A DNA stretch of 40,045 nucleotides, taken from positions 1 to 40,045 of the forward strand of contig CAZXUS010000010.1 in assembly GCA_964643985.1 (NCBI GenBank), written 5' to 3'. The DNA comes from UBA2773 sp964643985 (GTDB taxonomy: Bacteria > Patescibacteriota > Minisyncoccia > Moranbacterales > DUUL01). Below are positions 1 through 6,267 of this stretch, piece by piece. Under the pieces are notes generated by a model. It was not told the DNA's origin. It worked only from the letters and a program-made list of their open reading frames with translations, and searched no databases. The number at the start of each line of letters is the position of its first letter. Position 1 is the stretch's first letter. A program made the position numbers and the translations under genes.

Positions 1-35
1 CTTACGGTTTTTCGGTGCGTTGTCTCAAGGATTGA
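1..35 (+). CDS. 3' end of a DGR target gene (variable protein), truncated by the window edge
   Basis: Only the last codons are present. They read Y-G-F-S-V-R-C-L-K-D followed by TGA at 33-35. A C-terminal GFSVRCLK motif is typical of C-type-lectin-like or formylglycine-generating-enzyme-like DGR targets, sometimes annotated as 'Fibrobacter succinogenes major paralogous domain'. The same motif closes the template repeat at 1367-1399, in the same frame and also ending at TGA. The protein would be the ligand-binding product diversified by the retroelement next door. Its N-terminus, localisation signal and most of its variable region lie upstream of the window. The assignment rests on the TR/VR match and the motif. 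Confidence 0.75.
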   Translation, partial: YGFSVRCLKD

Positions 36-39
36 TTTG
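1..39 (+). repeat. DGR variable repeat (VR), 3' end only
   Basis: Positions 1-39 align without gaps to 1365-1403 of the template repeat. There are two mismatches, T3 against A1367 and G30 against A1394, and both fall on template adenines. Homology ends about 4 nt after the target stop codon. The rest of the VR lies outside the window. Confidence 0.8.
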
Positions 40-170
40 GCTGAATAAACATTTTGAAGATTCAATGAAGACTGAGACTTAGTTATTTCCAAAACATTGT
101 TGATTTCTTGATTAATTTTACATTATGAAACGATATGATTTATTTTTAAAATCAAGCGTTCCATGCCGAC

Positions 171-442
171 CTTCCCCCTTTTTTAAAGGGGGAAATGAAG
201 GGGGTTTTTGAAAATCTAAATCTCCAGAGCGAAGCCCTCCCTCTTTTTTTCACTCCAACTTTAAGGATAAACCTAGACACGCGCTCCTCCCCCTTTTTCG
301 AAGGGGGATTGAGGGGGTTTTTGAAAAAGAAAATAACAACAAAAAACCCTCCTGACCTCCCTTTAAAAAGGGAGGAATCTGCTAAAATATTTTATTTGGA
401 GTGAAGCTTCCCCCTTTTTTAAGGTGGGATTAAGGAGGTTTT
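171..442. repeat. Cluster of four CCCCCTTTTT/AAAGGGGG palindromic repeats
   Basis: Four imperfect palindromes lie at about 171-210, 286-322, 343-381 (opposite orientation) and 408-442. Each has a C-rich block, a short A/T centre, a G-rich block and then a second G-run followed by TTTT. They look like a dispersed REP-type family and fill the space between the target gene and avd. An apparent 69-codon reading frame across them (195-404) is just translated repeat. The 36-474 interval holds nothing else I can support. Confidence 0.7.
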
Positions 443-474
443 GAAAAATTAGAAATTATCACTACAAAACTAAA

Positions 475-813
475 ATGCTTTATTACGAATTACCAATTTT
501 CAAATCCAGCTATGATTTAGCGATTGAATTATTTAATTTTTCTAAAAAATTACCTCGAGATTTTAAATATACAATTGTTCAAGATTTAAAAAAGGAATCT
601 TTAGAATTACTGACCTGTATTTATAAGGCTAGCAAAACTTACAATAAAAGAATAATCCTCTCGGAAGCTCAAGAAAAATTATTTTTAATTAGAATAAAAA
701 TAAGAATTTTAAAAGATCTGAAACAAATAAATTTAAAAAAATTTATCCAGCTCAACTTGAGAATAGAAAATGTTTCAAAACAATTAGTTGGTTGGGAAAA
801 GAAAAGTCGTTAA
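475..813 (+). CDS. avd: Avd-like four-helix-bundle protein (DGR accessory factor)
   Basis: The product is 112 aa and predicted almost wholly helical. It starts with a LPIFKSSYDLAIELFNFSKK-type helix and continues with DLKKESLELLTCIYKAS and LIRIKIRILKDLKQI, the pattern of the 23S-rRNA-insertion-type four-helix-bundle family to which Avd belongs. Known Avd proteins are small, basic pentamers that bind the DGR reverse transcriptase and the template RNA and are needed for mutagenic cDNA synthesis. It is rich in Lys/Arg, as expected for RNA binding. It lies downstream of the target gene and upstream of the template repeat and RT, a common DGR order. A MITE-like element separates it from the TR. 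It could be a generic four-helix-bundle protein, but the context favours Avd. Confidence 0.85.
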   Translation: MLYYELPIFKSSYDLAIELFNFSKKLPRDFKYTIVQDLKKESLELLTCIYKASKTYNKRIILSEAQEKLFLIRIKIRILKDLKQINLKKFIQLNLRIENVSKQLVGWEKKSR

Positions 814-880
814 AAAAATACTGTAAAAAATATAAATTAAATAAAAAATTTTGGCCGGAATTGGCTAAATCGAAAACAAA

Positions 881-1038
881 GGACTGTTTTCAACTACAGT
901 TTTGTGACGAAAATTTTTGGTAAATTTAACCAAAAATAGAAAATTGTCCGCCTCGACAAGCCTTAGTGAGACGGGTCCGCCTCGGCAAACTCGCCACGGC
1001 GAGGAGACGGGCAGTAAAAAGTGTAATTGAAACAGTCC
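881..1038. mobile_element. MITE-like element, copy 1
   Basis: The element is about 158 bp and bounded by GGACTGTTTTCAA and its inverted form (TTGAAACAGTCC). Copy 2 (3085-3244, opposite orientation) shares both ends and subterminal blocks: CAGTTTTGT-n-ACGAAAA, AAATTTAACCAAAA and CAGTAAAAA. Compared with copy 2 it lacks about 65 bp of AT-rich interior, consistent with recombination between AAATTT repeats. It has also gained a GC-rich palindromic insert at 946-1014. It encodes no transposase, so it would need one in trans. Confidence 0.75.
946..1014. repeat. GC-rich REP pair (GTCCGCCTCGGCAA.../CCCGTCTCG family) nested in the MITE
   Basis: This is a 69-nt GC-rich block in an otherwise AT-rich element. 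It has two units with the words CCGCCTCG and AGACGGG. The same family, in the opposite orientation, is at 10181-10225, 28746-28775 and 39988-40045. It sits between TT and CAGTAAAAA, which are almost adjacent in MITE copy 2, so it is a later insertion. Confidence 0.7.
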
Positions 1039-1207
1039 TTAAAAGTTTAAGTTTAGTTAAGTGTGCCTAAAATCAATCCCATAATCCTCTGGTTTTAGAA
1101 TTATATTTTTTAAAACCAGGAATTAAAATCTCAATTTATTCGTTAGAATTTATTGAATAATTAAGTGATTATCGAGAAAAGGTTGTTGTCGATTTGTTTC
1201 AATAACA

Positions 1208-1403
1208 ATCCTAAAACTTGCTGGCAACCGCAATACTACTGGCTCGTTCAACAATCTCTCTTCCAACGCCAACTTTTGGTCTTCCTCTATTTCTGGATCT
1301 AATGCTTGGAACCGAAACTTGAATGCTAGTAATACTACGGTCAACCGGAACACTAACGATCAGACTAACGGTTTTTCGGTGCGTTGTCTCAAGAATTGAT
1401 TTG
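1208..1403 (+). other. DGR template repeat (TR)
   Basis: This is non-coding in function but translates, in the target frame, into an Asn-rich segment: AGNRNTTGSFNNL, then NFWSSSISGSNAWNRNLNAS, then NGFSVRCLKN and TGA (1397-1399). Its AAC/AAT codons are the classic DGR sites, because randomising the adenines gives many residues while avoiding stop codons. The 3' end matches the variable repeat at 1-39 except at adenines. It lies between avd and the RT, about 100 nt before the RT start, as expected for a template RNA co-transcribed with the RT. The 5' boundary is uncertain because the matching part of the VR is outside the window. A minus-strand reading frame at 1150-1353 is a shadow of the TR. 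Confidence 0.88.
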
Positions 1404-1503
1404 AGATTGGAGGGGAGAATTTTTAAAAAACTCCCCTGAGTCTCTTCGGTAGATAAATAGAGGAAGAGGGGAGATTAAGTGGAATAAAAATTATTATCAC
1501 CCC

Positions 1504-2873
1504 ATGGTTAATTTTTTGCTGGAAGATTTGTTTCAAGCCTATTTTGACACTAGAAAAAACAAACGCAATACTATCAACGCTTTGAAATTTGAAAGCAATT
1601 TTGAAAGCAATTTAATTAAACTTTATGAAGATTTAATAAATAGAAGATATAAAATTAATCCAAGTATTTGTTTTATTAATGAGCACCCAGTGAAAAGAGA
1701 AATTTTCGCGGCTGATTTCAGAGACAGAGTAGTTCATCATTTAATTTATAATCACATTTCTCCAATTTTTGAAAAATATTTCATTTATGATTCCTATAGT
1801 TGTCGAAAAGAAAAAGGAACTTTATTGGGAATAAAAAGGCTAGACCATTTCATTAGAAGCTGTTCGGAAAATTACAAAGAAGATTGCTATGTTCTAAAAC
1901 TAGATATCAGTGGTTATTTTATGAATATTGATAAGAATATTTTATGGGAAAAAGTAAGTAGAGTTTTAGTTCAAAATAAGAACCAAATTAACAAAATAGA
2001 TTTCGATTTGTTGTTGGATTTAATTAGTAAAACAATTTTCAACAATCCAGTTAAAGATTGTAAAGTGAAAGGAAAAAGAAAAGATTGGGTGGGCTTGCCA
2101 AAAAACAAGAGCTTATTTTTTGCAAAAAATAATTGTGGTTTACCAATCGGCAATCTAACCTCGCAACTTTTTTCTAATATTTATTTAAATGACTTTGACT
2201 GCTTTGTTAAACATCAACTAAGTTGTAAATATTATGGTCGATATGTGGATGACTTTTTTATTATTTCTAGAGATAAAGTTTTTTTAAAAAAGATTATTAA
2301 AAAAATAAGCCAGTATTTATCTGAAAAGTTGGGTTTAGCTATTCACCCTAATAAAATCTATTCTCAGCATTATTCTAAGGGAGTTGATTTTTTAGGAAGC
2401 TATTTAAAACCTTATCGAATTTATGTCAAAAATAAGACTAAGAAAAATTTCAATCAACTTATTGCCAACTGGAACGAAAAAGCATTGGAAAAAGATTTTA
2501 TTTTTTCCAAAGAAGAAGTTTTTAATTTTATTTTTAAGGTAAATTCTTATTTGGGATTATTAGGTCATTTTAAAACTAGTAAATTGAGAGAAAAAATGGT
2601 AAATAAAATAGAAATAAAAAGTTATAATTATTTTTATTTAGAAAGTTTTTCTAATAAATGTTTGAAGCCTAGGCNNNNNNNNNNNNNNNNNNNNNNNNNN
2701 NNNNNNNNNNNNNNNNNNNNNNNNNNNNNNNNNNNNNNNNNNNNNNNNNNNNNNNNNNNNNNNNNNNNNNNNNNAGTTATAATTATTTTTATTTAGAAAG
2801 TTTTTCTAATAAATGTTTGAAGCCTAGGCAGGGGAACTTCAATTATCAATTATCAATGACCAATTTACAATAA
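1504..2873 (+). CDS. DGR-type reverse transcriptase (interrupted by an artefactual assembly gap)
   Basis: This RNA-dependent DNA polymerase copies the TR RNA with adenine-specific errors. Visible RT motifs are REIFAADFRDRVVHHLIYN, YVLKLDISGYFMNID, GLPIGNLTSQLFSNIYLNDF and the catalytic YVDD in YYGRYVDDFFIIS. The SQ in the GNLTSQ block is the usual mark of DGR RTs; group II intron and most retron RTs differ there. No maturase or endonuclease domain follows. A 100-N gap lies at 2675-2774, but the 55 nt before it (2620-2674) equal the 55 nt after it (2775-2829). Removing the gap and one copy gives a 404-aa protein ending ...SNKCLKPRQGNFNYQLSM and then TAA at 2871-2873, close to the usual DGR RT size. 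The ATG at 1504 has no clear Shine-Dalgarno. Confidence 0.92.
2675..2774. other. 100-N assembly gap with duplicated 55-nt flanks
   Basis: There are exactly 100 Ns. Positions 2620-2674 and 2775-2829 are identical, so the two contig ends overlap and probably nothing is missing. Confidence 0.9.
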
Positions 2874-2943
2874 ATTTACAATGATAAAATTTGAATAAAC
2901 ATGATTTTGAAGTAAAGACGTTTGATTTTTAATTATGAATTTT

Positions 2944-2961
2944 GCCGGCAGGCAGGCAGGT
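2944..2961. repeat. GCCGGCAGGCAGGCAGG REP-like palindrome
   Basis: This is a GC-rich half palindrome of the CCTGCC/GGCAGG family. Related copies are at about 3517-3540 and 35748-35770. It is intergenic. Confidence 0.55.
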
Positions 2962-2992
2962 TTAGTTTAGAATCCAGAAATAAATCAATAAA

Positions 2993-3456
2993 ATGAAAAA
3001 TTATTTTACTTATATTTTAGCTAGTCAAAGAAATGGAACTTTATACACTGGAGTCACAAACAATCTATTAAAAAGAGATTAAGGGGACTGTTTTCAATTA
3101 CCTTTTTTACTGCAAAATTATAATTTTGGTTAAATTTCTCAAAAATTTTATTGCCTTAACCAATGCTAAAGCTTCAAAAATTATTTGAAAAATTTACCTC
3201 AAAATTTCAATTTTTCGTGACAAAACTGTGTTTGAAAACAGTCCCTTAAGAACACAAAGATAAAAAAGCTTCCGTTTTTACTAAAAAATATAATGTTAAT
3301 AAATTAGTATATTATGAAGAGTGTAATGATCTTAATGCGGCAATTTTTAGAGAAAAGCAATTAAAAAACTGGAGAAGAAATTGGAAGATAAAAATTATTG
3401 AAGATTTTAATCCGGAATGGGAAGATTTGTATTTTAAGTTGATGGGTTTGAATTAG
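2993..3456 (+). pseudogene. GIY-YIG endonuclease (UPF0213-like), split by MITE copy 2
   Basis: The 5' part (2993-3082) reads MKNYFTYILASQRNGTLYTG and then VTNNLLKRD and stop. This is the GIY-YIG core in its common YVYIL...GTLYIGVT form. The 3' part (3250-3456, another frame) reads EHKDKKASVFTKKYNVNKLV, then YYEECNDLNAAIFREKQLKN and ends FNPEWEDLYFKLMGLN and TAG. Together they match the roughly 90-aa family, with only about two residues lost where the 160-bp element sits. Members are small stand-alone GIY-YIG proteins of uncertain role. The element brings a stop and a frame change, so the gene is dead as assembled. Confidence 0.85.
3085..3244. mobile_element. MITE-like element, copy 2
   Basis: The element is 160 bp and bounded by GGACTGTTTTCAA and TTGAAAACAGTCC. 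It is flanked on both sides by TTAAG (3079-3083 and 3246-3250), which could be a target duplication or an extension of the inverted repeat. It is inserted in a GIY-YIG gene. In reverse complement it aligns with copy 1 at both ends and keeps an AT-rich interior that copy 1 has lost. It has no coding capacity. Confidence 0.8.
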
Positions 3457-3466
3457 AAAAAAAACT

Positions 3467-3550
3467 GGATTCTGAATCAAGTTCAGAATGACAGAAAGTG
3501 CTGGATTCTGAAATGAACCTGCCTGCCGGCAGGCAGGTTCAGAAGGACAA
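3467..3550. repeat. Composite REP region with nested palindromes
   Basis: Two units begin CTGGATTCTGAA (or a close form) and continue into TTCAGAA. The first has the short centre TCAAG. In the second the centre is replaced by a GC-rich CCTGCCTGCCGGCAGGCAGG palindrome (3519-3538), suggesting one repeat inserted in another. The 3457-3699 interval otherwise holds only the promoter described next. Confidence 0.6.
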
Positions 3551-3625
3551 GGTCTTAATTTGATTTAAGTAATAATGATAAAGTTTGAATCAACTTTAGA
3601 GCGATGAACAAATCGATAGATGAAG

Positions 3626-3654
3626 TTGATTTTACTTTATAAATAATATAAAAT
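3626..3654 (+). promoter_or_regulatory. Sigma70-like promoter for the surface protein
   Basis: A TTGATT -35 (3626-3631), a 17-nt spacer and a TAAAAT -10 (3649-3654) lie about 45 nt before the TTG start at 3700. Confidence 0.6.
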
Positions 3655-3699
3655 ATAGTTAAGATTTTTAAATCAAAAATCAAAAATTAAAAAAAATTC

Positions 3700-6225
3700 T
3701 TGAAAAAGATATTTGAAATAAAATTTCAGGCTTTGTTGCCACTGATAATGTGGGTTTTTATCGGTATTTTTGCTTTGGGAACTTGGGGAAATGAGGCAAA
3801 AGCTAGTTATGATGGAACTGTTACTTTTCCTGTTGTGAATTTGCCGGACATTTCTTCGGATCTTGAAACAATCGATTGGACTGCTACAATTCCCGCTGGC
3901 TCTTCTTTGTCAGTCGACTTCAGAGCAGGGAACGTCGAAATTCCAGACGGAACTTGGACAGCTTGGACAGCTGTGAACGATGGAGGTTCTTTGTCGGCTT
4001 TTAACGGTAGTCAGTATTATCAATATCGAGTATCGATGTCTAGTGCTGATGACATCAATATCCCAAATTTAAGCGATATAAAGGTGGGTCATTATAAAGA
4101 TGATATTTTGATTTCTTCGCCATATAATGTTGAAGACAAAATAGCTTCTTTGGAAGGAATCCACTGGACGGAAAATTTAATTGGTGCTACTGAGGTCAAA
4201 TTTCAAATTAGAACTTCTGGGGATGGCAGTAGTTGGTCTGATTGGTGTGGACCAGATAATGGAGGGGTTGATTGTGATACTACTAGTTATTTCAACGATC
4301 CAAGCGGAGGTGAAGCGGTTGACGCTATGTTTCAAGATAATTCAAATGATCAATATTTGCAGTATAAAGTTTTTTTAAGACCCGATGGAACTAATGTTCC
4401 GGTGGTTTCTGCGATGGAGGTTGATTATGTGGTCGACTATACTGTTACGAGAGAATTTGCGGGGACGGTGGTTTTTCCAGTCGGTAGCAAAACTGTTGCA
4501 ACTGATAATTTTGAAACAATTAGTTGGGCCGCTACTGTTCCTGCTAGCTCTTCTTTGTCGGTAGAATTCAGAGCAGGGAACGTGAGCACTCCAGACGTAA
4601 CTTGGACTGAATGGACGGCTGTTAATACGGGGGATTCCTTATCAACTTTTGATGGTAATCAGTACTATCAATATCAAATATTGATGTCTGTCAGTGCTGG
4701 AGCTACTGAGGTTCCTTCTGTTGATGATATAGCAGTCAGTTTTTTTGCTAACAATAATTTAATTTCTTCTCCTTATGACACCACTGACGACAACATTGCC
4801 TTAAAAGGTTTAATTTGGAATGAAACTCTTCTGGGCTCTAGTGATGCCAAATTCCAAATCAGAACTTCTCCTGACGGAGCAACTTGGACTGATTGGCTTG
4901 GTCCAACTGGAACAGTTGACTATTATAGCGACTTTGCCGGAGCAGAAACTTTGAACCCAGTTCATTCTAGCAATTCTGATGATCGGTATGTTCAATATAA
5001 AATGTTTTTATTGGGAGGGTCCGGTGGTGCACCCACGGTTTCTCAGGTGGAGTTAAACTATGATTTTGATAACTCTGCCCCAACGATAGAATCAATAACT
5101 TCTGCTACCAGTAATGGAGAATACAAAGAAGCAGACGAAATAAATATAACTTTGAATTTTGATGAGCTAGTTACTTCTGCTACTGGTTTATCGGTAACGT
5201 TAGACACCGGAGGAGTAGTAACGATTCCTCTTTGGGCTACGGCAGTGACTTCAGTTTCTGGAACTTATACCGTTGGAGCAACTCACATTTCTAGCGGTTT
5301 AAACGTGACTGGAATAACTGGAACTATTATAGATGTTTCTACTAACGAAACTTCTGATGCTGCTTATTCTAATGAAACCTTAAACCCAGTAACTCCGACC
5401 GGAAGCAACTTGGCAGACAACAAAGATTTGGTGGTAGATAATCAAATTCCAAGCTCTTCAATTACCATTCCAGATGGCATAACACCAGAGTACTCTCAAA
5501 TACCTGTAATTACTGGAACTGCTTCTGATGATCACAATTTAGATACGATTTATGTTTCAATAAAAGATACCGTCGCCAGTAAATATTGGGATGGAAATTC
5601 TTGGGAAGATGCACAAACTTGGTTAGCAGGAACTGGCACAACTTCTTGGTCTTATGATTCTTCGGGTGTTACTTGGGTTCCTAATAATGAATATTTAATT
5701 CAATCTAAGGCGGTTGATTTGGCTGGTAACGAAGGAACGCCAGCGGTTGGAAAAAGTTTCACTTTTGTTAATTCGGCTCCAGTTGTGACGATCAATTCAG
5801 TGACTAAAAATTCTACTGTAAACATCAATTATGACGTGGCTGATTCTGAATCAGATTCGACTACTGTTTCTTTGGTTTATGACTCAGAAGCTACTTTGTC
5901 TTCTGACATAGACAGTTCTTCTACAACCGCTATTGAAGTTTCTGATATAACCAGATTTCCTACTTCCGGAACTATTTTGCTTCAACATGGAACTGGAGAC
6001 ACCACGAGATATGAATACATTGCTTATACTGGGACTAGCGGAAACACTTTAACTGGAATTACCAGAGGAGCTTTGTCAACCTTGGGTTATTCTCACAGCA
6101 CGGGAGCTTTGGTCAAGATTAAAGCCACAACTGTTTCTGGGGATGTTGGAACGGTAGCGGACGGGACAGGAAAGACTATGGTTTGGACAGCTGAAACCGA
6201 TATTAATTTTTACGAAGCCACTTAA
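3700..6225 (+). CDS. Large secreted surface protein, N-terminal part (ends at an in-frame TAA)
   Basis: The 841-aa open part starts at TTG (3700). It has a signal peptide: Lys-rich start, hydrophobic core LLPLIMWVFIGIFALGTW, then an AKA-S cleavage site near residue 35. Two long homologous repeats follow (about residues 38-245 and 250-455). Each contains GTVVFPV-type strands, SLSVEFRAGNV, TWTEWTAV, YYQYRI and ATWTDWLGP motifs and looks all-beta. Next is a bacterial Ig-like segment (about 460-580, with EADEINITLNFDELVTSATG) and further Ig-like material. The 6223-6225 TAA is followed in the same frame by uninterrupted coding to 10104, so this is most likely the front half of a protein of about 2,130 aa. 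It is probably exported by Sec and displayed on or released from the cell; the function is unknown. Confidence 0.85.
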   Translation: MKKIFEIKFQALLPLIMWVFIGIFALGTWGNEAKASYDGTVTFPVVNLPDISSDLETIDWTATIPAGSSLSVDFRAGNVEIPDGTWTAWTAVNDGGSLSAFNGSQYYQYRVSMSSADDINIPNLSDIKVGHYKDDILISSPYNVEDKIASLEGIHWTENLIGATEVKFQIRTSGDGSSWSDWCGPDNGGVDCDTTSYFNDPSGGEAVDAMFQDNSNDQYLQYKVFLRPDGTNVPVVSAMEVDYVVDYTVTREFAGTVVFPVGSKTVATDNFETISWAATVPASSSLSVEFRAGNVSTPDVTWTEWTAVNTGDSLSTFDGNQYYQYQILMSVSAGATEVPSVDDIAVSFFANNNLISSPYDTTDDNIALKGLIWNETLLGSSDAKFQIRTSPDGATWTDWLGPTGTVDYYSDFAGAETLNPVHSSNSDDRYVQYKMFLLGGSGGAPTVSQVELNYDFDNSAPTIESITSATSNGEYKEADEINITLNFDELVTSATGLSVTLDTGGVVTIPLWATAVTSVSGTYTVGATHISSGLNVTGITGTIIDVSTNETSDAAYSNETLNPVTPTGSNLADNKDLVVDNQIPSSSITIPDGITPEYSQIPVITGTASDDHNLDTIYVSIKDTVASKYWDGNSWEDAQTWLAGTGTTSWSYDSSGVTWVPNNEYLIQSKAVDLAGNEGTPAVGKSFTFVNSAPVVTINSVTKNSTVNINYDVADSESDSTTVSLVYDSEATLSSDIDSSSTTAIEVSDITRFPTSGTILLQHGTGDTTRYEYIAYTGTSGNTLTGITRGALSTLGYSHSTGALVKIKATTVSGDVGTVADGTGKTMVWTAETDINFYEAT

Positions 6226-6267
6226 AGCGTTGCCGTTGTTTCTAACGACGGGGCGGGAGCTAATAAA

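Noticed and set aside
195..404. 69-codon open frame before avd
   Set aside because: It runs through four palindromic C-run/G-run repeats; its composition reflects the repeats and it has no start signal.
171..442. CRISPR array
   Set aside because: The repeats are palindromic and irregularly spaced, occur in both orientations, have no uniform spacers and no cas genes are nearby.
1150..1353. 67-codon minus-strand frame
   Set aside because: It is the antisense of the DGR template repeat, whose low stop content explains it.
1504..2873. Reverse transcriptase as a group II intron or retron RT
   Set aside because: The GNLTSQ motif 4, the lack of a maturase/endonuclease domain and the adjacent TR/VR/Avd all indicate a DGR.
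6223..6225. Reassigned TAA codon (alternative code)
   Set aside because: TAA ends many other complete genes here (ftsK-region, dfx, khpA), and TGA and TAG are also used as stops.
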